Notes: generated by a model from the sequence alone, not told the origin. 64,000 bases of DNA from Eggerthellaceae bacterium UBA3686 (GCA_002371495.1 DFIX01000048.1:1-64000); one strand, 5' to 3'. Shown: positions 25,694-35,296, counted from the stretch's first letter. Made by a program: numbers and translations.

Positions 25694-26236
25694 TTAGAAC
25701 TTCTTGGCAAGCTCAGCCGCACGCGCGCATCCATCAGTATTGGCAATTTCGCCCACTTCGTTCACATGGGGCACCAAAACGTTGCCAACGAGATCCCAGC
25801 CCATGAGCGCACCACCGCGCTCGAACGGCCCGACCGCGCAATCGAACACAGTCATGTCATCTTCTTCGCAGCATGAGATGAGCGCCACCTTCTTGCCCTT
25901 GCAGCTCTTGCCGCCCACGGCGAACGAGAAAATGTTATCAAGGATGCACTTCGTCTGCCCCGGCATCGTGTACCAGTAAATCGGGAACGAGAACACCCAG
26001 CCGTCTGCCGACATCAGGTCGTCGGCAATCGTGTTGAAGTCATCGTCATGCGTGCAGGCTTTGCCCGTCTTGAAGCAGGTCATGCACCCATGGCATCCAT
26101 TGAGGTTCATCTTCGTGGCGTTGCATTCCACAATTTCGTGCCCGAGCCCTTTCGCGGACTCGATGAATGCATCAGCCATCGAATTGCTGTTGCCGCCCTT
26201 GCGGTCGCTTCCCTTGATCACGACGATCTTGCTCAT
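25694..26236 (-). CDS. Flavodoxin-like NAD(P)H-dependent FMN reductase / iron-sulfur flavoprotein
   Basis: A flavoprotein of 180 residues. The FMN phosphate loop is KGSDRKGGNSNSMADAF (about residues 8-24). A cysteine cluster CHGCMTCFKTGKAC (about 48-61), as in iron-sulfur flavoproteins, follows. SFPIYWYTMPGQTKCILD binds the isoalloxazine ring. Such proteins reduce quinones or electrophiles, or shuttle electrons in anaerobes. The ATG at 26236 has GGAGG 5 nt upstream. It is a single gene. Confidence 0.88.
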   Translation of the reverse strand: MSKIVVIKGSDRKGGNSNSMADAFIESAKGLGHEIVECNATKMNLNGCHGCMTCFKTGKACTHDDDFNTIADDLMSADGWVFSFPIYWYTMPGQTKCILDNIFSFAVGGKSCKGKKVALISCCEEDDMTVFDCAVGPFERGGALMGWDLVGNVLVPHVNEVGEIANTDGCARAAELAKKF

Positions 26237-26312
26237 TGGTTTCCTCCCTCTGATGGATCCATACTGCCTTAATTGTACGCTTTCGACCGTCCCCCGACCC
26301 CTCATGATAAAT

Positions 26313-26342
26313 AGCATAAAAAGGGACAGTCCTTTTTATGCT
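26313..26342. repeat. Dispersed palindrome AGCATAAAAAGGGAC
   Basis: AGCATAAAAAGGGAC pairs with AGTCCTTTTTATGCT almost perfectly. Same family as 3548-3584. It lies between the divergent flavoprotein and lipoprotein genes. Confidence 0.75.
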
Positions 26343-26471
26343 AACCTCAACTCTTCGGCCCGCCGATTCCGTGCCCGCACCTTGCCCGTCGGGAAAGAAT
26401 TGACGAGTATCGAAGTACCGTTTCGGTCATAATGGGGACATCGGGAACATTTCAAACAAGGGAGATGCAAC

Positions 26472-27110
26472 ATGCGCAAGATAATTGCCGCAACCTTGAT
26501 CCTGACAATTCTTATGCTTGCAGGATGCGCTGGAAGCCAAACCGGATCGCCGCAGTCGAGCAGCGCTGCAAGCCCTTCGCCGAACTCGTCTGCACAAGCA
26601 GAGCAACCGTCGAGCAGCGCGAGCGAGGCCAACGGGTCTGGCAGCGCCAGCTCAAGCTCTGTCGCACCAGAATCCGCTGATGCAAGCGAAGGAGCCAACG
26701 CAGAAGAAGCCTCCCCGAGCGTTCAGGCCGCGCAAGGCGAGCGAGAAACCACCCCCATTTCGGCGATCACGTTGCGGGTGAACGGCACGTCGCTGCAGAT
26801 GACGCTGGCAGACACCGAAGCCGCGTCCGCGCTCGGCGAGCTCCTGCGCGAGGGACCGGTTTCGGTACCTTTGCACTCCTATGGCGGATTCGAGAAAGTC
26901 GGTCCGCTGCCGCAGGCGCTTCCGACAAGCGACGAGCAGATTACGACCGCACCCGGCGACGTGATGTTATATCAGGGCAACCAGATCACGATCTTCTACG
27001 ATTCCAACAGCTGGGCTTACACGCCGCTCGGGCATATCGATGGCGCGACGGCTGAAAGCCTGCTCGACGTCTTCGGCGAAGATGGCGTCACGGTCGAGTT
27101 GTCTTTATAG
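26472..27110 (+). CDS. Lipoprotein with cyclophilin-like domain
   Basis: A secreted lipoprotein of 212 residues. The signal sequence ends in the lipobox LMLAGC (Cys about residue 19). A Ser/Ala/Glu-rich linker of 70 residues follows. Residues about 95-212 resemble the cyclophilin-like fold family (ITLRVNGTSLQMTLADTEAA, PGDVMLYQGNQITIFYDSNSW in part, TPLGHIDGATAE), which is common in anaerobes and not known to have isomerase activity. RBS AAGGGAG is well placed. It is a single gene. Confidence 0.85.
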   Translation: MRKIIAATLILTILMLAGCAGSQTGSPQSSSAASPSPNSSAQAEQPSSSASEANGSGSASSSSVAPESADASEGANAEEASPSVQAAQGERETTPISAITLRVNGTSLQMTLADTEAASALGELLREGPVSVPLHSYGGFEKVGPLPQALPTSDEQITTAPGDVMLYQGNQITIFYDSNSWAYTPLGHIDGATAESLLDVFGEDGVTVELSL

Positions 27111-27300
27111 AAAGAGGCTATAAGAACCGCCGACGCATGCGCCTAAGCGGCAAACAGATCGCTGAAGGGGCCGTCGTTCCAAATGCGCCCGGCGTAACGG
27201 CGATCTTTACGGCAACGTCTCGGCCGCAGATGCAGGCTAGAAACCGCAGCGCACCATCATGCGGCACGGTCGTTTAGCTCATCGCCAAAAGCAAATGAGC

Positions 27301-27319
27301 CCGCAAGGGCGCCTTGCGG
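27301..27319 (-). terminator. Hairpin after the partner-switch module
   Basis: CCGCAAGG pairs with CCTTGCGG around GCG, close behind the stop of the anti-sigma kinase-like gene. On the minus strand GGCTCATTTGCTTTT follows, a weak T-rich run. Confidence 0.5.
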
Positions 27320-27326
27320 CTTATCC

Positions 27327-27737
27327 TTAGCCCAGGTTCTTCAGAATGGTGAGCGTGTTCTTGCCGTCCTCATAGGCATAGGAAACGCCGTCCATCATCT
27401 GCTTTACCATGAAGATTCCCAAACCGCCTTCCCGCTCGGCCAGCGCCTCGGGCGATATATCGGGATCGGCAGATGCAAGAGGGTCGAACGGTACGCCGCG
27501 ATCCAGAAACTGCAGGATCACGCGCAGCGGATCGTCGAGCACTTCGACGCGAACCTCAACGCCATCGTCGTCGGAAAGCTGCGCATAGCTTTCGATGTTG
27601 ACCATGATCTCTTCGATGGCCACCTCGATTTGGTAGAGCGCTTTTGCCGGGCAATCATATCGGGCAAGTTCACCATCAATGAATTCGGTCACCGATTCAA
27701 GACCTGCACCCGTTGCGGGGACAACAACGCTTCTCAT
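27327..27737 (-). CDS. RsbW/SpoIIAB-type anti-sigma factor (HATPase)
   Basis: A 136-residue GHKL-type protein. The N box is EVAIEEIMVNIESYA (about 40-54) with the Mg-binding Asn, and the G boxes are FDPLASAD and EREGGLGIFMVKQMMD (about 105-120). Such proteins bind a STAS antagonist or a sigma factor and act as a serine kinase. The ATG at 27737 is preferred, with a G-rich site upstream; a TTG at 27752 is less likely. It is last in a row SpoIIE-phosphatase, STAS, HATPase with gaps of 3 and 25 nt. No cognate sigma factor is in the window. Confidence 0.88.
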   Translation of the reverse strand: MRSVVVPATGAGLESVTEFIDGELARYDCPAKALYQIEVAIEEIMVNIESYAQLSDDDGVEVRVEVLDDPLRVILQFLDRGVPFDPLASADPDISPEALAEREGGLGIFMVKQMMDGVSYAYEDGKNTLTILKNLG

Positions 27738-27762
27738 GCTCGCAACCCCCAATCTTGCATCG

Positions 27763-28065
27763 TTATTCGAACGAAAGCATCGCCGCGAATCCGGTCATCT
27801 CGAAGACTTCCATAACGTTGTCCTGAACGCCCTTGAGCGTCAGCGTGCCACCGTTTGCACGCACATCGCTACGCAGGCGTTTGAGCATGCGCAGACCGGC
27901 ACTTGCGATGTAATCGAGCTCGGACACGTCGAGCACAACGTTTGTCGCCTGATTCGCCGCCTCGGCGAACGCCACTTCAGCCTCTCGCGCGGCTTTGACA
28001 TCGAGCCTTCCCACGAGCTTGAGCTCGTTGACATCGTCTATGACCGTATTGCTAATGGAGAGCAT
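27763..28065 (-). CDS. STAS-domain anti-anti-sigma factor
   Basis: A 100-residue STAS protein of the SpoIIAA/RsbV type. The phospho-acceptor serine is in DYIASAGLRML (about residues 52-62), a well-preserved motif. The start of the fold is LKLVGRLDVKAA. Phosphorylation by the neighbouring HATPase and dephosphorylation by the upstream SpoIIE-type phosphatase are expected from the family. It begins 3 nt after the phosphatase gene, so translation is coupled. Confidence 0.92.
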   Translation of the reverse strand: MLSISNTVIDDVNELKLVGRLDVKAAREAEVAFAEAANQATNVVLDVSELDYIASAGLRMLKRLRSDVRANGGTLTLKGVQDNVMEVFEMTGFAAMLSFE

Positions 28066-28068
28066 GCG

Positions 28069-30546
28069 CTACCTCGTTTCGTTGTCTCCGACCGTGCATC
28101 GGTTGTCTGCATTCCCTTTATACCGCAAACTGAGCATGGTGATGTCGTCAAACTGCGGAGCGCCACTCACAAAAGCGACAATTCGGTCATGGACGGACGG
28201 CAGCACCTCTTTGGGGTTCGCGCTCGGCGCATCGTTGAGCGCGCTGAGAAGCCCCTCTTCGCCAAACAGTTCCTCTTGCGCATCGGTTGCCTCGGTAACT
28301 CCGTCGGTGTACTGGAGCAAGGCATCGCCCGGACTCATCTGGATCGTGTGGTTGCGGAAACGATATTTATCGGGAAGCTCGTCGTAATCATGCTGATCGA
28401 ACGATGCTAGGGCAACGGCGCCGTTCGGTTTTTTCGGCAGCTCCCACGAGCCGTCGCGGTACAGCGCAAGCTTTTCATGGCCGGCATCGGCGTATACGAG
28501 CTTGCCGGTCGAAATCTCGAGCACCCCGACCCAAGCAGTCGTGAACATGTCATCATCGTTTTTCTCGGAAAGATCCGCGTTCGCGCATTCGAGCACACGC
28601 GCAGGGTCCAAGCCCGACAGCGCCTCCATTTTGATGACGACTTTCGATTGCATCATGAACAATGCGGCAGGCACGCCCTTTCCCGAAACGTCAGCCACGA
28701 CGAGCGCCAAATGGTCATCGTCGACCATAAAGAAATCATAGAAGTCCCCGCCTACCTCTTTGGCAGGCTCCATGGTCGCGTACAAGTCGAACTCGTCGCG
28801 TGCGGTAATAGCCGACGTAATGTCGGGCAGCGTATTCGCCTGGATGCTCGCCGCCATGCGCAAGTCAGATCGCACCAAAGCCAATGACTCCTTGAGCGCT
28901 CCTACCGTCTGATTGATGTCGTTGGAAAGCGACGAGAATTCCGAAGCCGTGCGCACATCGAGCACGACGTTCAAATCACCGGCAGTGATCTGGGCCAGCT
29001 GCCGGTTCATCGTACGCACGCCGCGCACGACCACAAGTTTCAGGACAGCATAGATGACCAGGAACAGCGCCGCGAAGATGAGCACCTCCATGAACGCCGT
29101 GATAAGTACCGAGGCATCGCGCGACAGGTTTGCTTCTTCGCAGGGCAAAAGCGCCAGAATGCGGTAGCCTTCCACTTTCTGATACGAAGCGTAACACGGC
29201 TCGCCAGCGAACTCGGTGTTGAACAGCTGATACGCATCGGCTTTCGCCGCATCGGCAACCAGGCGCCCGGCATCCTGTTCGACAGCGCCATCATAGGTGC
29301 TAATGACGTTACCGGCTTCGTCGATGACGACGAGGACGCCGGTTTGGCCCACATGGCGGTTCTTGACCGACGCCTCGACTTGGGCGGACAGGTCATCGAG
29401 GAAGTTGCGCGAGTCATATCCCACCTGCACGAACCCATCCGCTATGCGCACGCCGGCGTACTTACGCGATGTGCTGGCATCGTAGGATATAGGCTGATAA
29501 CTTTGGACGAGCTGCTCTTCGGTGCCGCCCGGTAACAATGCCAGAAACGCGGCCGACTGTTCGCCTGAAGCCATATCAAAGCCGATGAACTCGGAAAACG
29601 TGCTGGCAACAATAATTCCATCGGCATCGATGACGTTAATCTCGGCGACATCGAGCTCTGCTGCGAGCTGTTTGCACCGATCGTCTGTGGCGGACTGCGT
29701 CGAAGGAAGCGCCGTGGCTGCGCGACGCGCAAGCACGAGCAGATTGTTGTCCGATGCATCGGCGATATCGCGCTCGATGTCGTCGACGTTCAGCTGCAGG
29801 AGCTTTGAGGTTTCGGCTTGCGAAAGGTTGGTCTGCAAGACAGCCGTGAACCCCACGGTTACGAAAAAAGCCACGACAACTGCGGCAAGCATGCGCGCAT
29901 GCAAGATCCTAGCCACGTTGCGCTCTGAGCTGGGCGTCACCAAGGGCTGGCGCTTAATCAGCATCATCACCAACGAGCACAACATCGTGGCAATCCCCAC
30001 GCAGGTGATCATGGGCAACGCGCATGCCTGCGCGACCTGGAAGGCGCGCTCGACCTGATCGGGATTCGTCACGAAGACGAGCATCAGGTGCATCACCTCG
30101 GCGACAACGCCGGTGGCAAATGCGAAGGCCAAATTGGGTATGTGGCGTTCGAACAGGAACTTGCGCAGAAGCGCTGCGTAAACGCCGGCGAAGATAGTGC
30201 CAAGGGTACAAGCGACCTGCGTGAACTCGCCCACGCCCCACATGACGGCAAGCCAGCGCTCCACTCCGCCGATAACGCCCGCGATGATGCCGGCTGGCCC
30301 GCCGAAGTAAAGGCCCGCCGCCAATGGCGCAGCATCGCGAACGTTCATCATGGCGCCGTTGACGGGTATACCCGACTCAGTACCGTAAATGGCAATGAGG
30401 CCGAACGCGACACCCACGATTACCTGCCAGCCCCGTTCGGGGATAGCGGCCACACGTGAACTCCGGCGCAAAAACGTCAGCAGTACGCACATCACTGCCG
30501 GCAGCAGCGTTGCGAACGCAAATTGGGCGATGATGACGATATCCAA
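28069..30546 (-). CDS. Membrane sensor phosphatase: 5TM-LYT, extracellular sensor, HAMP, SpoIIE/PP2C
   Basis: An 825-residue sensor. Residues 1-200 hold six hydrophobic stretches with NVRDAAPLAAGLYFGGPAG, typical of the LytS/YhcK 5TM domain. Another helix (about 218-240) leads to an extracellular dCache-like region (about 240-480), a helix (about 485-510), HAMP (about 510-565) and a PP2C-type phosphatase (590-810) with EVGGDFYDFF, VADVSGKGVPAAL, YTDGVTEA and FDDITM; the metal-binding Asp residues are present. It should dephosphorylate the STAS protein in response to an outside signal. The start is TTG with GAAAGG upstream. The NHLM transporter genes lie upstream on the same strand, 370 nt away. 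Confidence 0.9.
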   Translation of the reverse strand: MDIVIIAQFAFATLLPAVMCVLLTFLRRSSRVAAIPERGWQVIVGVAFGLIAIYGTESGIPVNGAMMNVRDAAPLAAGLYFGGPAGIIAGVIGGVERWLAVMWGVGEFTQVACTLGTIFAGVYAALLRKFLFERHIPNLAFAFATGVVAEVMHLMLVFVTNPDQVERAFQVAQACALPMITCVGIATMLCSLVMMLIKRQPLVTPSSERNVARILHARMLAAVVVAFFVTVGFTAVLQTNLSQAETSKLLQLNVDDIERDIADASDNNLLVLARRAATALPSTQSATDDRCKQLAAELDVAEINVIDADGIIVASTFSEFIGFDMASGEQSAAFLALLPGGTEEQLVQSYQPISYDASTSRKYAGVRIADGFVQVGYDSRNFLDDLSAQVEASVKNRHVGQTGVLVVIDEAGNVISTYDGAVEQDAGRLVADAAKADAYQLFNTEFAGEPCYASYQKVEGYRILALLPCEEANLSRDASVLITAFMEVLIFAALFLVIYAVLKLVVVRGVRTMNRQLAQITAGDLNVVLDVRTASEFSSLSNDINQTVGALKESLALVRSDLRMAASIQANTLPDITSAITARDEFDLYATMEPAKEVGGDFYDFFMVDDDHLALVVADVSGKGVPAALFMMQSKVVIKMEALSGLDPARVLECANADLSEKNDDDMFTTAWVGVLEISTGKLVYADAGHEKLALYRDGSWELPKKPNGAVALASFDQHDYDELPDKYRFRNHTIQMSPGDALLQYTDGVTEATDAQEELFGEEGLLSALNDAPSANPKEVLPSVHDRIVAFVSGAPQFDDITMLSLRYKGNADNRCTVGDNETR

Positions 30547-30916
30547 GAAATCGCTGCCTTTCCGAGCCTACAATGTTCCTATTGTACGATGAATTAGCTA
30601 TCAGAGTGCAGCAACAGCAAAACGGCATCTGTAAAACGAATACGGAACACTCGTTACAGGCGTCCCCGAACCAGGTCATTGCCGTTCATGTTAGTCTCAC
30701 GACCGGCCGCTCAATCCAGGCTTTTCCGCTACTATTCGCACAGCAATCACGATCGTCTGCCCAGGTCAACGGCAGGGCGATAGGTCTACAGCTGCTCAAG
30801 TTTTAGTGGATTAAGTTAGTAGCTACGCAAGCGGCTACGCACCCTGCCGCTAACCTGGGCTGCCAGCGGGTGAATAGTAGCGCTTTTCCCGCCCTTTGCA
30901 GATGCTTGTCCGCACC
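30547..30916. other. Intergenic region holding a divergent hairpin element
   Basis: No gene is supported in these 370 bp between the NHLM ATPase gene and the sensor phosphatase gene, both on the minus strand. The main feature is the long inverted repeat at 30759-30860. The plus-strand frame at 30573-30806 has no ribosome site and an unlikely composition. Confidence 0.6.
30759..30860. repeat. Divergent member of the 110-bp hairpin family
   Basis: Arms of 21 and 23 nt (30759-30779 and 30838-30860; GCCCAGGTCAACGGCAGGG against CCCTGCCGCTAACCTGGGC) enclose a core of 58 nt. The core order matches the family loosely: GCGATAGGTCTACAG for GCGATTCTGCAG, and TTAGTAGCTACGCAAGCG for TTAGGCGAAGCCAAGCG. 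Membership is an inference from architecture. Confidence 0.6.
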
Positions 30917-33097
30917 TTACACATCGAGGCGCTGACGCTCGACGAGTTCGGCGAACAGGCCCCCCTTCTGAATCAGCTCGTCGTAAGTGCCGTCCTCGAC
31001 GATGCGGCCGCCTTCCAGGTAAAGAATGCGGTCGCAGTTCTTGATGGTGGAAAGCCGATGCGCGATGACGATGCGCGTGCATGCGAGCGCGTCGAGCGAT
31101 TCGGCAACCCGCTTCTGGGTGAGGTTGTCGAGCGCGCTCGTGGCCTCGTCGAAGATGAGGATTCGAGGGCGGGGCGCTACTGCGCGAGCAATCATGAGGC
31201 GCTGCTTCTGTCCGCCCGAGATGCCTCCTGACCCCTCTGTGATCATGGTGTGCATCCCGTTCGGCATAGCGCGGATGTCATCGGCAATACCCGCAATCTC
31301 GGCTGCCTCCCATGCGTCTTCCTCCGTCAGGTTCGGCGCCGAGATGGTGATGTTGCTGAAGACGTCTTCCTGGAACAAACTGCCGTCCTGGGTAACCGCA
31401 CCGACACGGCGGCGAAGCGAGCGCAGGTCGAGCCCCGCCAGGTCTTTGCCATCGTAGTAGATGGCGCCCTTTTCGGGCTTCTCGAACCCGAGCAACAGAC
31501 GTACGAGCGTCGATTTGCCGCAACCTGACTTGCCTACAACAGCCACATATTCACCCGCGCGTACGACCAGGTCCAAGCCGTCGATGACGTAGGGCATGCT
31601 CTCGTCGTAGCGGAAGCGAACACCCGAGAGTTCGATACGGCCAGAAAGCTCGGTAAGGATTTCCTTGTCCTCGGCGACTTCGGGCTCTGCTTCCAAGATG
31701 GGCTCCACCAAATCGAGGTAAGGCTTGATTCGCGCCGCCGCCTGCACGACGCCGGCCAACGACGTGAACGCGCCCATGACCATGCCGTAAGCAGCAAAGA
31801 ACGCGATGTAGTCCGAAGGCGCGACACCCGATGATGCGGCAAGGTAGTACAGCACTATCGCGCCTGCAAGCGAGACAGCTGAATTCACGGCCCCGCTGAC
31901 TTTCAGGAAAAACGGAGGATTGTACTGCAGCTCGGCGCTCCTGGTGTAAGAGCGAGCCCACTGGGCAAACGCACGTTTTTCGGCGCCCGCGAGCTTGATC
32001 TTCTGCACGCCGTAGATGAGAGCGAAGCTCTTTCCGTTTTCTTTGGCGGCGTATTCCATCTGCTGGCGCGTGACCCGCATCTGCATGAGCGAGGTAACGA
32101 GCATTACCGCGATGGTTGCCGCGATGACCGCGACAGCCGGCCACATGAGAACGGGCGCGAAAGCACCGATTTGCACCACATATAAAAGCGAGAACACAGC
32201 TGTGGTGCCAAGCGATAGCACGTTTGAAACTATAAGCTCCACAAGGGCTTTAGCGGCCGCGCTTCGGCTTGCAAGCTCGCCGGCGCTGTAGCCCCTGAAG
32301 AATTCAGCCGGCAAGCTGAGGATGCGCATCATGACCGCCGACGCAACCGACATAGAAGCCTTGGTGAGGATGCGATTAATCGAGATTTCGCGCGAAGCCG
32401 TCACGAGCTGCTGCGCCAGCGCAGTGCACAGCAGAAACGCCGCGGTCGACCACAGGACCGCATAGCTGCCAGTATCGGCAACGTAGCCCGTCAGGATCTT
32501 CACGATCGGCGGCAAGAGCATGCCTATGAGGGTAACGAGCAGCGAAATGCCCGAAAGCAGCAAGATGTCGACCGCATTCAGGCATTGCCACATGTAAGAC
32601 AGCAGGTCGTGCACGCCAATCTTTCCGAGCGGCAGAGGACGGTAGAAACAGCGGGCCTCGTACGCAAAACTACTTGCATTGCGGCTGTTCACAACACACT
32701 TGCGTCCGGTCTCGTCGCGATACCAGTAGCCGCGATACGGCAAGGGATACAAGGGGACCGGAGCGCCATCGGACGCACGGTAGGCTATCATTGGCCCGAA
32801 GGCATCCTTGTACCAGCCCTTCGACAACCCCACCATGCGATGCATGATGCCGTGGGGACGCAAGGCGTATTCCAACTGCTCTTCGGGATCGGTCACATGT
32901 GCGGGAATGTCGACAGGGTTTATGCGGTAGAACTTGAGGATATCGTCAACCGCCTCCTTCGTCACGATGCGCTCGGTGGCCATCGAGCCAGCGACATCCT
33001 TCCCCACAACGGCTGAGGCCATGCGCAATATGGAATCCTCGAACAGTTCTTGATCGCCACGTTCGCGCTGCTTAATCTGATCGTCGAATATGCCCAT
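30917..33097 (-). CDS. NHLM/NHLP-type bacteriocin export ABC transporter, ATPase-permease without peptidase
   Basis: A fused ABC transporter of 726 residues. The N-terminal 170 residues are the soluble domain typical of the second NHLM transporter, beginning MGIFDDQIKQRERGDQ. Residues about 175-460 hold six membrane helices. The ATPase has GKSGCGKSTLVRLLLG (Walker A), GGISGGQKQRLMIARA (signature) and ILIFDEATSALDN (Walker B). It forms a heterodimeric exporter with the adjacent C39-type partner. It starts 11 nt after that gene on the same strand. Nothing in the ATPase motifs is degenerate. Confidence 0.9.
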   Translation of the reverse strand: MGIFDDQIKQRERGDQELFEDSILRMASAVVGKDVAGSMATERIVTKEAVDDILKFYRINPVDIPAHVTDPEEQLEYALRPHGIMHRMVGLSKGWYKDAFGPMIAYRASDGAPVPLYPLPYRGYWYRDETGRKCVVNSRNASSFAYEARCFYRPLPLGKIGVHDLLSYMWQCLNAVDILLLSGISLLVTLIGMLLPPIVKILTGYVADTGSYAVLWSTAAFLLCTALAQQLVTASREISINRILTKASMSVASAVMMRILSLPAEFFRGYSAGELASRSAAAKALVELIVSNVLSLGTTAVFSLLYVVQIGAFAPVLMWPAVAVIAATIAVMLVTSLMQMRVTRQQMEYAAKENGKSFALIYGVQKIKLAGAEKRAFAQWARSYTRSAELQYNPPFFLKVSGAVNSAVSLAGAIVLYYLAASSGVAPSDYIAFFAAYGMVMGAFTSLAGVVQAAARIKPYLDLVEPILEAEPEVAEDKEILTELSGRIELSGVRFRYDESMPYVIDGLDLVVRAGEYVAVVGKSGCGKSTLVRLLLGFEKPEKGAIYYDGKDLAGLDLRSLRRRVGAVTQDGSLFQEDVFSNITISAPNLTEEDAWEAAEIAGIADDIRAMPNGMHTMITEGSGGISGGQKQRLMIARAVAPRPRILIFDEATSALDNLTQKRVAESLDALACTRIVIAHRLSTIKNCDRILYLEGGRIVEDGTYDELIQKGGLFAELVERQRLDV

Positions 33098-33108
33098 GTC
33101 CTCACCCC

Positions 33109-35283
33109 CTAATCGTTGGTAACCAGTTCGGCGTATACGCCGCCTGCTTTATACAGTTCGTCGTGCGTGCCACGCTCGACCACCTTGCCGTGGTCGAGCA
33201 CGATGATTTCATCGCAATCGCGGATGGTCGAGAGCCTGTGCGCAATGATAATGCAGGTGACGCCTCGGTCCTTCACTGCCTGTACGACCTCGTGCTCGGT
33301 TTTGGCATCGAGCGCGCTCGTCGCCTCGTCCATGATGATGACGCTCGGATCGGCCGCGAGCACGCGCGCGATTTCGAGGCGCTGTCGCTGGCCACCCGAC
33401 AAGTCACGACCACCCTCGGTAATCATGCCCTCGTAACCGCCCTCGCGCGCCATGATGTCATTGTGAATTTGGGCATCGCGCGCCGCGAGGATGATCTCGA
33501 AATCTTCGATGGACTCGTCCCACATGCTGATATTGTTGGCTATGGTGTCCTCGAACAAGATGATGTCCTGGTCGACCACGGCAACTGAACCCGTAAAGAC
33601 GCTTCGCTCGATGCTTGCCGCCGGCTTGCCGTCGAATAGGATCTCGCCGCTCCACGGCTGGTAGAGTCCGGCAATCAGCTTCGAAAGCGTGGATTTGCCG
33701 CACCCCGACGTACCGACGAACGCCACGCTCGCACCCGGTTCGACCTTCATCGAGAAACCCTCGATGACCGGCTCGCCTTGCCGGGCATAGCCAAATGTCA
33801 CATTCCTGAGTTCGACCTCGCCGTACAGTTTGCCGTAATCGGCATCGTCCTCAAGCGGGTCGTCACGATAATTCGGGTCCAGAGGGTATTGCATCACGTC
33901 CTCGATGCGCTCCATCTGCGTGCGCATCTCCTGCAAGACTTGCCCTGCTTTTATCGTGGTCATGGCGGGGTTCATGAACAGCGAGATATAACCCTGAAAC
34001 GCCATGACCATGCCAAGCGAGAACTGCCCCTGCATCACGAGGAAAACGCCGATGACCAACACGGCATAGTTAGCGAGGCTCGTCAGGAAGTTGGGAACCA
34101 GCCCCAAATACAGGTTCAGGTTTGCGAAGCGAACGGTAGACGCGTTCACCGAGGCCTGGTAGCCCGCCCATTTGGCGAAGTATCCGTTCTCGGCGCCCGA
34201 TGCCTTGATCGTCTCGATCATTTGTATACCCGATACGGTTGAAGACTCGAGCTTGCCCGCATCGCGCATCTGCACGCGGGTGATATTTACGCGCTTCCTC
34301 GAAATATAGCTTGCGAGCAGCGAATTCATCACGATAGTAGCTATGCCCACCATCGTGAGCAGCACGGAATAGCGGATCATGACGATCAGGTAGAATGTCA
34401 TCATGGCAATATTGAGCACAAGCGGCGTAAGCGTGTTGACGAGCGTTTCGGCTATTACGGCGTTCGTGTTCTTGCGCTGCTGGATGTCGCCTGACCTGCG
34501 CTGCGAGAAAAAATCCATGGGCATGCGCAGCACGTGCCACATGAACGTCGACGCCCCGATGACGGCCATCTTCCCGTTTATCTTCAGCGAATAGATCGAT
34601 TTTACGGCGACCACGATCACCTGAACGACGCCTACCGCTGTGAGCAAGACGATGAACGGCATGAGCAATTCGGCGTTTTCGCCCGTGAGCAACCGGTCCA
34701 TGAAGAATCGCGTGAATGCGGGCGTGAGCATCTCAAGAAGGTATGCGATCAGCGTCGTCAGCGCAACGAACGCGACAGCGGCACCGGCTCCCCGCAGGCG
34801 GTTACGCGCGAACTCAGCCGTGCTCTTGCGCTTGCCTTCGGGAACAAAGCCATCCGTGGGCGCAAAGGTCAGGCATACGCCGCCATACGAGCGTTCGAAC
34901 TCGTCGAGCGCCATCTTGCGCGGGCCCTTCGCAGGATCGTTTACATGAACGGTTCCGCCTGCAAAACCGCAGCATACGGCATAATCGCTTCCGTTCCAGG
35001 TAACAATGCAGGGGAATGGCCCCATTTCGCGCAGCGCATCGATGCCGCGGCCGTAACCCTCGACCTCGAGCCCGTAGGCGCGGGCAGCTTTCGCGATGTT
35101 TGCCAGACTCGCCCCGTCGCGCGACACGCCACAGTCGGTGCGCACTTGCTCGAGCGGCATCCATTTGCCGTAGTACGCGAGCACCATGGTCAGCGCTGCT
35201 GCGCCGCTCTCGAGCGACTCCATCTGCATGACCTGGGGGACTTTGGCCACGCCCTTCGCTAACGGTTGTTTCACCTTGGCCAT
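33109..35283 (-). CDS. NHLM/NHLP-type ABC transporter with a degenerate C39 peptidase-like domain
   Basis: A 724-residue transporter. Residues about 14-135 are a C39-like domain, followed by six helices (about 160-440) and an ATPase with GTSGCGKSTLSKLIAG, GGRDLSGGQRQRLEIARVL and VIIMDEATSALD. In active NHLM peptidases the nucleophile lies in ECGAA and the histidine in NHFVV; here the residues are Ser26 (LESGAAAL) and Asp100 (GSDYAVCCGF). The third residue Asp116 (VNDPAKG) remains. The domain is probably not proteolytic and may only bind the substrate, as the C39-like domain of HlyB does. It begins 13 nt after the adapter gene. Confidence 0.9.
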   Translation of the reverse strand: MAKVKQPLAKGVAKVPQVMQMESLESGAAALTMVLAYYGKWMPLEQVRTDCGVSRDGASLANIAKAARAYGLEVEGYGRGIDALREMGPFPCIVTWNGSDYAVCCGFAGGTVHVNDPAKGPRKMALDEFERSYGGVCLTFAPTDGFVPEGKRKSTAEFARNRLRGAGAAVAFVALTTLIAYLLEMLTPAFTRFFMDRLLTGENAELLMPFIVLLTAVGVVQVIVVAVKSIYSLKINGKMAVIGASTFMWHVLRMPMDFFSQRRSGDIQQRKNTNAVIAETLVNTLTPLVLNIAMMTFYLIVMIRYSVLLTMVGIATIVMNSLLASYISRKRVNITRVQMRDAGKLESSTVSGIQMIETIKASGAENGYFAKWAGYQASVNASTVRFANLNLYLGLVPNFLTSLANYAVLVIGVFLVMQGQFSLGMVMAFQGYISLFMNPAMTTIKAGQVLQEMRTQMERIEDVMQYPLDPNYRDDPLEDDADYGKLYGEVELRNVTFGYARQGEPVIEGFSMKVEPGASVAFVGTSGCGKSTLSKLIAGLYQPWSGEILFDGKPAASIERSVFTGSVAVVDQDIILFEDTIANNISMWDESIEDFEIILAARDAQIHNDIMAREGGYEGMITEGGRDLSGGQRQRLEIARVLAADPSVIIMDEATSALDAKTEHEVVQAVKDRGVTCIIIAHRLSTIRDCDEIIVLDHGKVVERGTHDELYKAGGVYAELVTND

Positions 35284-35296
35284 AAAAGCAGCCCCA

